From positions 558,001 to 622,000 of the forward strand of contig JADJPQ010000002.1 in the NCBI GenBank assembly GCA_016713175.1: 64,000 nucleotides of DNA, read 5' to 3'. Positions within the stretch are counted from its first letter, which is position 1. Each line of letters starts with the position of its first letter. Shown piece by piece: positions 45,198-53,970 of this stretch. This stretch comes from Planctomycetota bacterium. GTDB lineage: Bacteria; Planctomycetota; UBA1135; UBA2386. The notes under the pieces were generated by a model. It saw nothing but the letters and a program-made list of their open reading frames with translations. It searched no databases and was not told the DNA's origin. The translations under genes and the position numbers were made by a program.

Positions 45198-45677
45198 ATG
45201 CTCCGGATCTCCAAGAAAGCCGACTACGCCGTCTTCCTGCTGGGCTGCATCGCCCGGCAGGGCGCGTTCCCCGGCGGCGCGGCGCCGGAAGCAGTCGTCA
45301 GCGCGCACGAGATCGCGCGGCAGGCCGGCCTCAACAAGTCGGTGGTCGCCAACCTGCTGAAGGAGTTCGCCAAGAGCGGCGTGCTCGAATCGGTCCGGGG
45401 TCTGAAGGGCGGCTACCGCCTCGCCCGCGCGCCCGGCGAAGTGACGCTCGGCGAGATCCTCGCCGTCGTCGAAGGACCGTTCACGTTGGTCGAGTGCATG
45501 CGCAGCCCCGACGAGGAGCCCGCCGACCACGCCTGCAGCCTGATTTCGTTCTGCCCCAGCAAGAACCCGATGCGGATCGTGCACGAACGCATCGCCCACC
45601 TGTTCCACCAGATCCGGCTCGACGAGCTGTGCGGCCTGCCCGCCGGCCTGATCGCGCCCGCCGGAGCCCCACGATGA
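45198..45677 (+). CDS. iscR: Rrf2-family Fe-S regulator IscR
   Basis: A protein of 159 residues with an Rrf2 winged helix (ISKKADYAVFLLGCIAR, SVVANLLKEFAKSGVLESVR, GGYRLAR) and three cysteines C100, C113 and C119 in the region that holds the 2Fe-2S cluster in IscR. It senses Fe-S status and represses the isc operon. Start ATG 45198 is the family start; the longer frame to 45048 is non-coding leader. Its stop overlaps iscS as ATGA. Confidence 0.9.
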   Translation: MLRISKKADYAVFLLGCIARQGAFPGGAAPEAVVSAHEIARQAGLNKSVVANLLKEFAKSGVLESVRGLKGGYRLARAPGEVTLGEILAVVEGPFTLVECMRSPDEEPADHACSLISFCPSKNPMRIVHERIAHLFHQIRLDELCGLPAGLIAPAGAPR

Positions 45678-46918
45678 CCGAGCCTGTCCGCACGGAGCCC
45701 GCGATCCGGGAAACCGTCTACATGGACTACAGCGCCACCACGCCGTGCGATCCGCGCGTCGTGCAGCGCATGCTGCCGTACTTCACGCAGAATTTCGGCA
45801 ACGCGGCCAGCCGCAGCCACCAGTTTGGCTGGACCGCGGAAGCTGCGGTCGACCAGGCCCGCCAGGAAGTGGCGGCGCTGCTGCACGCGCACGAGAAGGA
45901 GATCATCTGGACCAGCGGCTCGACCGAGGCCAACAACCTCGCGATCAAGGGCGTGGCGCAGATGTACCGGCAGAAGGGCAATCACATGATCACCGCCGTG
46001 ACCGAGCACAAGGCGGTGCTCGACACGATGAAGCACCTCGAAGGCGAGGGGTTTCAGATCACCTGGTTGCCGGTCGATCGCAAGGGCCACGTCGACCTCG
46101 AGCAACTCGCCGCCGCGATCACCGACCAGACGATCCTGGTGTCGCTGATGGCCGCCAACAACGAGACCGGCACGATCCATCCGTTGGCGACGATCGGTGC
46201 CTTGTGCAAGCAGAAGGGCGTGCTGTTCCACACCGACGCGACGCAGGCCACCGGCAAGATGGAACTGAACGTCGACACCCAGCACCTGGATCTGGTGTCG
46301 CTGTCGGCGCACAAGATGTACGGCCCCAAGGGCGTCGGTTGCCTCTATGTGCGCCGCAAGAACCCGCGCGTGCGGCTGACGGCGCAGATGGACGGCGGCG
46401 GACACGAGCGCGGCATGCGTTCAGGCACGTTGAACGTCACCGGCATCATCGGCATGGGCGAGGCGGCGCGGATCTGCCGGACCGAGATGGCGACCGAGAT
46501 CCCGCACCTGGCGGCGCTGCGCGACCGGCTGCAGCAACGGCTGCTGGCCGGCATCCCCGACGCAGTGGTCAACGGCGACGAGGCGGCGCGACTGCCGCAT
46601 CTGACCAACATCTCGTTCCCGTACGTCGAGGGCGAGTCGCTGATCATGGGCATCAAGGAGATCGCCGTGTCGTCGGGCTCCGCCTGCACGTCGGCCAGTC
46701 TCGAGCCGAGCTACGTGCTGAAGAGTCTCGGACTCAACGACGAACTCGCGCACAGCTCGATCCGCTTCTCGCTGGGCCGCTTCACCACCACGGCCGAAGT
46801 CGACTTCGCCGCCGATCGCGTGATCGCCGAAGTCCTGCGGCTGCGCGCCATGTCCCCGTTGTGGGAGATGGTGCAGGACGGCATCGACCTGAGCCAGGTC
46901 AAGTGGACCGTGCACTGA
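45674..46918 (+). CDS. iscS: Cysteine desulfurase
   Basis: A protein of 414 residues, class V aminotransferase fold. N-terminal VYMDYSATTPCDPRVV, the PLP lysine in SLSAHKMYGPKGVG, and the catalytic cysteine in SSGSACTSASLEPS are all as in IscS. It supplies sulfane sulfur to IscU. The N-terminus is about 12 residues longer than in E. coli. Translation is coupled to iscR by a 4-nt overlap. Confidence 0.97.
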   Translation: MTEPVRTEPAIRETVYMDYSATTPCDPRVVQRMLPYFTQNFGNAASRSHQFGWTAEAAVDQARQEVAALLHAHEKEIIWTSGSTEANNLAIKGVAQMYRQKGNHMITAVTEHKAVLDTMKHLEGEGFQITWLPVDRKGHVDLEQLAAAITDQTILVSLMAANNETGTIHPLATIGALCKQKGVLFHTDATQATGKMELNVDTQHLDLVSLSAHKMYGPKGVGCLYVRRKNPRVRLTAQMDGGGHERGMRSGTLNVTGIIGMGEAARICRTEMATEIPHLAALRDRLQQRLLAGIPDAVVNGDEAARLPHLTNISFPYVEGESLIMGIKEIAVSSGSACTSASLEPSYVLKSLGLNDELAHSSIRFSLGRFTTTAEVDFAADRVIAEVLRLRAMSPLWEMVQDGIDLSQVKWTVH

Positions 46919-46961
46919 CCGGTCCGTTCCCAGAAACCAGCACACCAACCCACCCACCGTC

Positions 46962-47375
46962 ATGACCTACAGCGACAAGGTTCTCGATCACTACCAGAAC
47001 CCGCGCAACGTCGGCTCGCTCGACAAGAACGCCGCCGACGTCGGCACCGGGGTCGTCGGCGCCCCCGAGTGCGGCGACGTGATGAAGCTGCAGATCAAGG
47101 TCGGCGACGACGGCCGGATCGTCGACGCCAAGTTCAAGACCTACGGCTGCGGCTCGGCGATCGCCTCGTCGTCGCTGGCGACCGAGTGGTTGAAGGGCAC
47201 GCACGTCGACCAGGCCGCGCAGATCAAGAACACCCAGATCGTCGAGGAGCTGTCGCTGCCGCCGGTCAAGATCCACTGCTCGGTACTGGCCGAGGACGCG
47301 ATCAAGGCCGCGATCGAAGACTGGCGCAAGAAGCAGGCTGGCACACCGGCCGCAGGTTCGCAGGTGCACGCATGA
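46962..47375 (+). CDS. iscU: Fe-S scaffold protein IscU
   Basis: A protein of 137 residues: SDKVLDHYQNPRNVGSLD, cluster cysteines in PECGDVMKL, YGCGSAIASSS and KIHCSVLAEDA, and the LPPVK motif recognised by the Hsp70 HscA. Clusters are assembled here from IscS sulfur. It is 43 nt after iscS, the only real gap inside the operon. Confidence 0.97.
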   Translation: MTYSDKVLDHYQNPRNVGSLDKNAADVGTGVVGAPECGDVMKLQIKVGDDGRIVDAKFKTYGCGSAIASSSLATEWLKGTHVDQAAQIKNTQIVEELSLPPVKIHCSVLAEDAIKAAIEDWRKKQAGTPAAGSQVHA

Positions 47376-47785
47376 CCGACCCGGTGCAACCCGTTGCCGG
47401 CGCGACCCAGACCACGACGGTGCCGACCGACCTCGGCCCGCCGAAGGAAGGCCGCGGCGTGCACATCACCGAACGCGCCGCGACCGAGATCCGCCGCGTG
47501 ATCGCTGAGCACGGCCTCGGCGCCGACGCCTGGGTCCGGGTCGGAGCCAAGGGCGGCGGCTGCTCGGGCTTCACCTACGTGCTCGACTTCGACCAGCAGG
47601 GTCCGACCGAGTTCGACCTCGGCTTCCTGCAGCACGGCATCCGCGTCGTCGTCGACAAGAAGAGCGAGTTCTTCATGGGCGGCACGATCCTCGACTTCAA
47701 CGACGGTCTGCTCGACCGCGGCTTCGTGTTCAAGAACCCGAAGTCGACCGGCTCCTGCGGCTGCGGCACTTCGTTCTCGGCGTGA
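47372..47785 (+). CDS. iscA: A-type Fe-S carrier IscA
   Basis: A protein of 137 residues. After a 25-residue variable start comes ITERAATEIRRVIAEHG, then the conserved cysteines in GGGCSGFTYVLDF and GSCGCGTSF. A-type carriers pass clusters to apo-proteins. The start overlaps the iscU stop as ATGA. Confidence 0.94.
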   Translation: MTDPVQPVAGATQTTTVPTDLGPPKEGRGVHITERAATEIRRVIAEHGLGADAWVRVGAKGGGCSGFTYVLDFDQQGPTEFDLGFLQHGIRVVVDKKSEFFMGGTILDFNDGLLDRGFVFKNPKSTGSCGCGTSFSA

Positions 47786-48282
47786 CGATCGCGCCGCCGC
47801 CAGATCCGTTCGCGGTCTTCGGTGTCGAGCACACGCTCGACCTCGACGCCCGGACCCTGGAGCGGCGCTACCTCGAGTTGTCCCGCGGCTGCCATCCCGA
47901 CCTGCACCGCGCCACCGACACCGACGATTGCCTCGCCGTGCTGCAGCGTTCGGCGGAGATCAACGATGCCTGGCGCGTGCTGCGCGATCCGTGGGAACGG
48001 GCGCGGGCACTGCTCGAACTGCGCTCGCCCGGCGTGCTCGACCGCGAGAAGAAGCTCGACCCGGCGTTCCTGGCCCAGGCGCTGGAACTGGCCGAGGAAG
48101 TCGCGTTCGTCGATGCCACACAGGCGCCCGCGCTGCGCGAGCGCCTCGAACACGAACTCGCCGCCGACCTCCTCGCCGTCCGCGACGCGCTCGGCGCCGC
48201 GGATGTCGGACTCGCCGCTCGCCGCTTCCACGCCGCGAAGTACCATCGCAAGGCCCTCCTCGACCTCGACAGCAAGACGTGA
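47782..48282 (+). CDS. hscB: Co-chaperone HscB
   Basis: A J-protein of 166 residues with HPD in SRGCHPDLHRATD and the C-terminal helical domain that binds IscU (LDPAFLAQALELAEEVAF). GTG 47782 overlaps the iscA stop as GTGA and its own stop overlaps hscA. It delivers IscU to HscA. Confidence 0.92.
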   Translation: MTIAPPPDPFAVFGVEHTLDLDARTLERRYLELSRGCHPDLHRATDTDDCLAVLQRSAEINDAWRVLRDPWERARALLELRSPGVLDREKKLDPAFLAQALELAEEVAFVDATQAPALRERLEHELAADLLAVRDALGAADVGLAARRFHAAKYHRKALLDLDSKT

Positions 48283-50132
48283 CGTCCGGCCAACCTCCCG
48301 CGCAGAAGCGCCCGCTGGTCATCGGCATCGACCTCGGCACGACCAACAGCCTGGCTGCGATCCGCGCCGGCCGCGGCGCCCGGGTGCTGCGCGATCAGCA
48401 CGCGCAGGCGCTGATCCCTTCCGTCTGCTGCTGGCTTCCGGACGGCAGCACGATCGTCGGCGCCGAGGCCAAGGCGCTGCGGCTGCAGCATCCGGACCGG
48501 ACGGTGTTCTCGATCAAGCGCCTGATCGGTCGTTCGGGCCAGGAAGTGCAGGCCGAGGCGGCGCAGCTCCCCTACCGCGTCGAGATCGCCGACCGCGGTC
48601 TGCCGCGCGTGCGCATCGGCGACCGGACGTTCTCGCCCGAGGAGATCTCGGCGCTGATCCTACGGCAGGTCAAAGCAACCGCCGAACAGGCCCTGGGGCA
48701 GTCGGTTCAGCAAGCCGTGATCACGGTGCCCGCGTGGTTCGACGACGCGCAACGACACGCCACCAAGGACGCGGCGACTCTGGCCGGGCTGGACTGTCTG
48801 CGGATCGTCAACGAACCGACCGCGGCCGCATTGGCCTACGGCATCGACGGCAGCAAGGACGGCACGGCGCTGGTCTACGACCTCGGCGGCGGCACGTTCG
48901 ATGTCTCGATCCTGCGGATCGAGGCCGGCGTGTTCCGCGTGCTCGCCACCGCCGGCGACACGCACCTCGGCGGCGACGACTTCGACCAATTGCTCGGCGA
49001 ACGGATCCTGGCGGCATTGCGCGGCCGGACCGGCGCGGTCGATGCCAGCAACCCGTATGTGCTGCAGGCGATCCGCGGCGCCGCCGAAGGCCTGAAGATC
49101 CGGCTGTCCGAAGCCGACACCGCCAGCCTGCAACTCGACCTCGGCGAACACGGCCACGCCGACGTCACCGTCACCCGCGCCGAATTCGAGGCGGCGATCG
49201 CGCCGCTGGTCGAACGGACGATCGCCTGCGTGCAGCGCGCGGTCCGCGATGCCGGTCTGCAATTGACCGGCCTCGACGACATCGTGCTGGTCGGCGGCAG
49301 CACGCGCGTGCCGCTGGTCCGTCGCCGCCTGCACGAACTGACCGGCAAGGCGCCGCACACCGGTGTCGATCCGGACCTCGCCGTCGCGCTCGGCGCGGCG
49401 ATCCAGGCCGACGTGCTGGCCGGCAACGACCGTTCGCTGCTGCTGCTCGACGTGATCCCGCTGTCGCTCGGCCTGCTGACGTTCGGCGGCGCGGTGCAGA
49501 AGCTGATCCTGCGCAACAGCACGATCCCGACTTCGGTGACCGAGGAGTTCTCGACCGCAGTCGACAACCAGACTGCCGTCGAGCTGACGGTCTATCAGGG
49601 CGAACGCGAACTGGCGCAGGACAACCGGCGGCTGGGCTCCTTCCACCTGCGCGGCATTCCACCGATGCCGGCCGGCCTGCCGCGGATCGCGGTGACGTTC
49701 CTGGTGGACGCCGACGGCGTGCTGCGGGTGACCGCGCGCGAGAAGCGGACCGGTGTCGAGGCGGCGATCGTGATCGTGCCGAGCTTCGGGCTGACGCGCG
49801 ACGAGGTACGGCAGATGATGCTCGATTCGATCGAGCATGCGCAGGCGGACTACCTGGCGCGCGAGGCGATCGACCTGCGCAACAAGGCGACGGCGATGGT
49901 CACCGGCACCAGGAAGGCCATGGCGCTGGCCGAACTGCCCCCCGATCAGACCTATGCGGTGCACAAAGCGGTCAAGGCGCTCGACAAGCTGCTTGCTGCC
50001 AACGCCGACCCGGCGGCATTGAAGGCGGGCTGCGAGGAACTGACCCGGGTGACCGCGACGATCGCCGACGACGTGATCAGTTCGGCGGTCGCCAAGGCGC
50101 TGCGCACCGAGACCGGAGGACCAGCGACATGA
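48279..50132 (+). CDS. hscA: Fe-S Hsp70 chaperone HscA
   Basis: A protein of 617 residues, the usual HscA length. ATPase motifs are IGIDLGTTNSLAA, VYDLGGGTFDVSIL and IVLVGGSTRVPLV; the substrate domain has DVIPLSLGL and NSTIPTS. It uses ATP to release clusters from IscU, together with HscB. GTG 48279 overlaps the hscB stop by 4 nt. It lacks the G/P-rich acidic tail of DnaK, supporting HscA. Confidence 0.95.
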   Translation: MTSGQPPAQKRPLVIGIDLGTTNSLAAIRAGRGARVLRDQHAQALIPSVCCWLPDGSTIVGAEAKALRLQHPDRTVFSIKRLIGRSGQEVQAEAAQLPYRVEIADRGLPRVRIGDRTFSPEEISALILRQVKATAEQALGQSVQQAVITVPAWFDDAQRHATKDAATLAGLDCLRIVNEPTAAALAYGIDGSKDGTALVYDLGGGTFDVSILRIEAGVFRVLATAGDTHLGGDDFDQLLGERILAALRGRTGAVDASNPYVLQAIRGAAEGLKIRLSEADTASLQLDLGEHGHADVTVTRAEFEAAIAPLVERTIACVQRAVRDAGLQLTGLDDIVLVGGSTRVPLVRRRLHELTGKAPHTGVDPDLAVALGAAIQADVLAGNDRSLLLLDVIPLSLGLLTFGGAVQKLILRNSTIPTSVTEEFSTAVDNQTAVELTVYQGERELAQDNRRLGSFHLRGIPPMPAGLPRIAVTFLVDADGVLRVTAREKRTGVEAAIVIVPSFGLTRDEVRQMMLDSIEHAQADYLAREAIDLRNKATAMVTGTRKAMALAELPPDQTYAVHKAVKALDKLLAANADPAALKAGCEELTRVTATIADDVISSAVAKALRTETGGPAT

Positions 50133-50464
50133 ACGTCCGATTGCGGGTGGCGGATGACGAACGGCCGTTCACGTTGGCAGTCGGCCAGACGATCCTCGAA
50201 GCGGCGATGGCGCAAGGACTCGCCCTCGACCATGCGTGCGGCGGCGTCTGTGCCTGTTCGACCTGCCATGTGAAGGTCACGGCCGGCGGCGACTGCTTGT
50301 CGGAGGCGAGCGACGACGAACTCGATCAGCTCGACGAGGCGCGCGATGTCGGCCTCGATTCGCGGCTGGGATGCCAGGCGCGGCTGTTGCGGGCACCGGC
50401 GGGCGGCGAAGTCGCGATCCGGATCCCGGAGTGGAACGTCAACGCCGTGCGCGAAGGGCACTGA
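50129..50464 (+). CDS. fdx: ISC-type 2Fe-2S ferredoxin
   Basis: A protein of 111 residues with the adrenodoxin-type cluster motif ACGGVCACSTCHVKV and the fourth cysteine in SRLGCQARL. It supplies electrons for Fe-S assembly. Its ATG overlaps the hscA stop, completing the isc operon; no iscX follows. Confidence 0.94.
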   Translation: MNVRLRVADDERPFTLAVGQTILEAAMAQGLALDHACGGVCACSTCHVKVTAGGDCLSEASDDELDQLDEARDVGLDSRLGCQARLLRAPAGGEVAIRIPEWNVNAVREGH

Positions 50465-50504
50465 GCCCCAACCCGGGCTTCGCCCGGAACCAACGTGGGC
50501 CTCC

Positions 50505-50545
50505 GGCGCCGAGAATCGTGAATCCCGTTCACGATTCCCGGCGCC
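50505..50545. terminator. Bidirectional hairpin between fdx and ridA
   Basis: GGCGCC and GAATCGTGAA pair with TTCACGATTC and GGCGCC around a TCCCG loop, with a 2-bp internal mismatch. It sits between convergent genes and has no long T run, so it may act in both directions or stabilise 3' ends. Confidence 0.6.
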
Positions 50546-50551
50546 AGAAGC

Positions 50552-50953
50552 TCAGCGCGCGCCGACGAACGCGATCGCGTCGACCTCGACCAGGAAGCCG
50601 TAGTGCAGCGGCCGCACCGGCACCACCGCGCGCGCCGGTCGATGTTCGCCGAACACTTCGATGTAGACCTGGTTGAACTCGGCCCAGTGATCCTCGGTGG
50701 TCAGGTACGCGGTGACCTTCACCACATCGGCCAGCTTCGCGCCCGCCGGCGCCAGTGCGCGTTCGACGTTGGCGAGCGCGATGCGGGTCTGTTCACCGAC
50801 CGACAACGCGGCGTTCTTGCTGCCGTCGGGCGGAATCGGCAACTGCCCGGAGACGAACACGAACCCGCCGGCCGCGACCGCGTGGGAGTAGTGCCCACCC
50901 GGAGACACCCCGGCCGAATTGCTGCGGAAGAACCGGATGCTGTCGTTTGGCAT
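50552..50953 (-). CDS. ridA: RidA-family enamine/imine deaminase
   Basis: A protein of 133 residues with family motifs GGHYSHAVAAGGFVFVSGQLP, VVKVTAYLTTEDHWAEFN and RPARAVVPVRPLHYGFLVEV, including the conserved arginine. RidA destroys reactive 2-aminoacrylate formed by PLP enzymes. A -10-like TAGCAT lies 12 nt upstream. Confidence 0.88.
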   Translation of the reverse strand: MPNDSIRFFRSNSAGVSPGGHYSHAVAAGGFVFVSGQLPIPPDGSKNAALSVGEQTRIALANVERALAPAGAKLADVVKVTAYLTTEDHWAEFNQVYIEVFGEHRPARAVVPVRPLHYGFLVEVDAIAFVGAR

Positions 50954-51043
50954 GGCTTGGCATCGATGCTACGCCGCCTGACCGTGCGGCGATCGGCCCA
51001 GTCCACCGAAACCGGGCCACGCCGACTGGCTATGGACAGGACC

Positions 51044-51589
51044 ATGCCGCAACGGCCAGCCGAACCGCCAGCGACGTTCGCCGAACAGCATCGGCATCTC
51101 GCCGATGACGTGTTGATCTGGGCCGAACTGCAACTGCGGCCGCTGCTGCGCCGCCGCCTCGACCCCGAAGACCTGGCCCAGGAAGTCTGGGGCCGCGCAC
51201 TGCGCGCGTTCCCGACCTTCGACCCGGCGCGCGGCACGTTCCGCCAGTGGCTGTTCGGCATCGCGTGGCACACGCTGCGCCGGCAGCTCCGCGACTGGCA
51301 TCGCCGTTATCGCCGGGAGGATCCGACCGCGGCGGGCTGGCACCTCGCCGCCGCCGCCACCGATGGCCGCACCAGCGTGCCGACCAAGGTCGCCCGCAGC
51401 GACCGCGCCCGGCAACTGCTGCTGGCACTCAGCGACCTCGCCGAAGACGAACGACAGCTCGTCCAATTCCGCGGCCTCGAGGGCCTGTCGCACGCGGAAG
51501 TCGCGCGCCGACTCGGCCTGACCGAGGTGAATGCCGAGTCCCGCTGGCGCCGCCTGCGTCAACGGCTCGCTGACCTGCTGCCGGAGTGA
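51044..51589 (+). CDS. ECF-like RNA polymerase sigma factor
   Basis: A protein of 181 residues with sigma region 2 (LRRRLDPEDLAQEVWGRALRAF, GTFRQWLFGIAWHTLRRQLR) and region 4 (LVQFRGLEGLSHAEVARRLG, ESRWRRLRQRL). There is no anti-sigma gene nearby; instead it is convergent, 5 bp apart, with a Ser/Thr kinase gene, a pairing common in Planctomycetota where the kinase may regulate the sigma factor. ATG 51044 is preferred over 51032 because TATGGA lies 7 nt before it. Confidence 0.8.
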   Translation: MPQRPAEPPATFAEQHRHLADDVLIWAELQLRPLLRRRLDPEDLAQEVWGRALRAFPTFDPARGTFRQWLFGIAWHTLRRQLRDWHRRYRREDPTAAGWHLAAAATDGRTSVPTKVARSDRARQLLLALSDLAEDERQLVQFRGLEGLSHAEVARRLGLTEVNAESRWRRLRQRLADLLPE

Positions 51590-51594
51590 CCGCG

Positions 51595-53955
51595 TCAACG
51601 ATCGGCAACCGCCGCCCGTGCGGTCTCGACGGCGGCGCGCAGCTGTGGCAGTTCGGGGTGCTCCGGAAATCTCGTCGCCAGCTCGGCGATCGTCGTCGCC
51701 GCCGCCGCCAGATGGGCCGTGCCTTCGCCCGGCCGGATCGTCGCGATCTGCAGGCGGGCCCGACAGTCGACCAGCAGCACGCCGTCATGAACGACCGGGC
51801 GCTGGGCCATGCGCCCGCACAATGCCAACGCGGCGTGCAGGTCGGCCTCGCCATCCTCGCCCAGGACGGTGCCGCGTTCGTACAGAGCGGAGGCCAGCTG
51901 CACGCCCGCACGCGCGTCGTCGCGGCGGGCAGCAAACAGCCGCTCACGCTCCGCCACGACCCGGTCCAACAGCTCGTAACCTGCCGACTCGCCGCGCCAC
52001 GCGAGCACCGTGCCGAGCATCAAGGCACACTGAGCCCACGACGGCGCCCAGGCGGCAGTTGCCGGCGCGTCGCCGCCAAGCCGTTGCAAGCCGTCGCGCA
52101 TCTGCGCGATGCCTTCGCCGATCGCCCCCAGCCGCAGCTGCGAACGGCCGCTCGTCACCAGCAGCATCGCGTGCTGCCGCAGCAGTTCCTGGTCGTCGAT
52201 CCCCTGGTCGACCAGGCGCGAGAGGCGCCGGACAGCCTGGTCGTGCCGCACCGCCGACGCTGTGATGTCCTCGCGCTGCGCCAGGGAATTGCCGGCGTGC
52301 AGATCGATCGTGGCCGCGATCTTGTTGAGCAACCGATCGTCCGGCCAGCGCCTGAGGAACGGCGCGATCCGCCGCTCGAGCTCCTCGTACGCACGCAGCC
52401 CCGCACCGAGATCGGTCGTCGCCAGACAATCCGCCCAATGCAGCAACGCGCCGGCCGGCGATGCCGCCGCGGCGGCCGTCGGCGGATCGTCGCTCCACAC
52501 CTGCTCGGCCAGCGCGCGCGCCTGGGCAAAGCAGCGGGTCGCGCCCTCGCGATCGCCCAGATTGTCGATGCCGTCGTGTCCGAGCACATCGCCGAGGCGC
52601 ACCAGCGCCGACAGCAGTTCGCGCTGCAGCGCCGGATCCCCCGGGGCCTCGCGCTGCAACCGCGAAAACAGTTCTTCGGCGCGCGCCAGCACCTGCTGCC
52701 GCAGCCGCGTCGTTCCGGGAATCTCGCGCAGCCCGTCCCAGACGTCATAGGCCAGCGTCCGCGCAATCCCGCGCACATCGGCAAACGCCTCGGCCAGCCG
52801 CTGCCGCAAGTCCGCTTCACGGCGCAGGTGCAGACTCGTCAGCGTCAACGCCGATGCCATCACGGCGATGACGATCCCGAGGCCTGCCGCCAGCAACGGC
52901 CGGCGCCGGCACCAATGCCAGGCCGTGACGAGGACACCGGGCGGGCGCGCCAGCACCGGCTCGCCGTGCCGCAGTCGCGCCAGATCCGCGGCCAGCGCCG
53001 CCGCACTCGCATAGCGCTGCGACCGATCCTTGCGCAATGCCGTCGCCAGCACGGCCCGCAGGTCGCGCGACCAGCCCGGCGGCGCCACCGGTTCAACGTT
53101 CAGGATCGCATGGCACAGACCATCGCGCGTCGGTGCCGAGAACGGCAGCGCGCCGGTCAAACACTCCCACAACACCACGCCGAGCGCCCAGACATCAGCA
53201 CGACCGTCGAGATCGCCGGCGCCGGCAATCTGCTCGGGAGCCATGTAGGCCGGCGTGCCGCAGAACTCGCCGGGCACACTGACCGTGTCGAGATCACCGC
53301 GCGTGTCGTGCGCCAGGCCGAAGTCGAGCAGCACCGGACCTTCGGCTCCGAGCAGCACGTTGGACGGCTTGACGTCGCGATGCACCAGTCCGTGCGCGTG
53401 CGCGTTCGCCAGAGTCGACGCCAGATCGCCAACGATCGACAGGGCACTGCTCGCCGGCAGGCCGGCTGGCGCCGCCGCCAACGCCGACAACAGCGACGCC
53501 CCGGCGACGTGCCGCATCGCGACCCAGACGAAACCATCGTCCTCGCCGCTGCCGTAGACCGCGCAGATGCCGGGGTGATCGAGCCGCGCCGCCGCAAACG
53601 CTTCGCGCAGGAACCGCAGGCGCGCCAACGCCCCGTGCGCATGCAACACCTTCAGCGCCACCGGCCGCCGCAACCGGGTGTCGCGCGCCAGCCAGACCTC
53701 GCCCTGGGCGCCGCGGCCGAGTGGCCGCTCCAGCACGAACTCGCCGATCCGCGTACCCGGCCCGGGAGCCGGCCGTTCCCCGGTCGCCTCCGCATCCTGG
53801 GTCGCGACAAACTCCCGGGCGACGATCTCCTCGTGCCCGGGATAGCAGGCCAGATAGACCGCCAGTGGCTGCCGCCCCGCGCGTTCCTCATCGGTGCGCA
53901 AGCGCAGCAGGAACTCGGCGGCAATGCGATCGGTGTCGGTTGGTGAGCGGTGCAT
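51595..53955 (-). CDS. Ser/Thr protein kinase with C-terminal helical repeats
   Basis: A protein of 786 residues. Kinase domain ~70-330: PLGRGAQGEVWLARD, VALKVLHAHG, LVHRDVKPSNVLLG, VLLDFGLAHDTRG, MAPEQIAGAGDLDGRADVWA. A membrane helix (LLAAGLGIVIAVMASALTL) near 355-380 is followed by TPR-like helices to the end. The short N-terminal region (YLACYPGHEEIV) resembles the extensions of other planctomycete kinases. It lies 15 nt after a secreted-protein gene in the same direction. Confidence 0.9.
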   Translation of the reverse strand: MHRSPTDTDRIAAEFLLRLRTDEERAGRQPLAVYLACYPGHEEIVAREFVATQDAEATGERPAPGPGTRIGEFVLERPLGRGAQGEVWLARDTRLRRPVALKVLHAHGALARLRFLREAFAAARLDHPGICAVYGSGEDDGFVWVAMRHVAGASLLSALAAAPAGLPASSALSIVGDLASTLANAHAHGLVHRDVKPSNVLLGAEGPVLLDFGLAHDTRGDLDTVSVPGEFCGTPAYMAPEQIAGAGDLDGRADVWALGVVLWECLTGALPFSAPTRDGLCHAILNVEPVAPPGWSRDLRAVLATALRKDRSQRYASAAALAADLARLRHGEPVLARPPGVLVTAWHWCRRRPLLAAGLGIVIAVMASALTLTSLHLRREADLRQRLAEAFADVRGIARTLAYDVWDGLREIPGTTRLRQQVLARAEELFSRLQREAPGDPALQRELLSALVRLGDVLGHDGIDNLGDREGATRCFAQARALAEQVWSDDPPTAAAAASPAGALLHWADCLATTDLGAGLRAYEELERRIAPFLRRWPDDRLLNKIAATIDLHAGNSLAQREDITASAVRHDQAVRRLSRLVDQGIDDQELLRQHAMLLVTSGRSQLRLGAIGEGIAQMRDGLQRLGGDAPATAAWAPSWAQCALMLGTVLAWRGESAGYELLDRVVAERERLFAARRDDARAGVQLASALYERGTVLGEDGEADLHAALALCGRMAQRPVVHDGVLLVDCRARLQIATIRPGEGTAHLAAAATTIAELATRFPEHPELPQLRAAVETARAAVADR

Positions 53956-53970
53956 CGGCGGCGGGCCGGG

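Noticed and set aside
49837..50022. Small arginine-rich frames inside hscA and other genes
   Set aside because: All are alternative-frame readings of well-supported genes.
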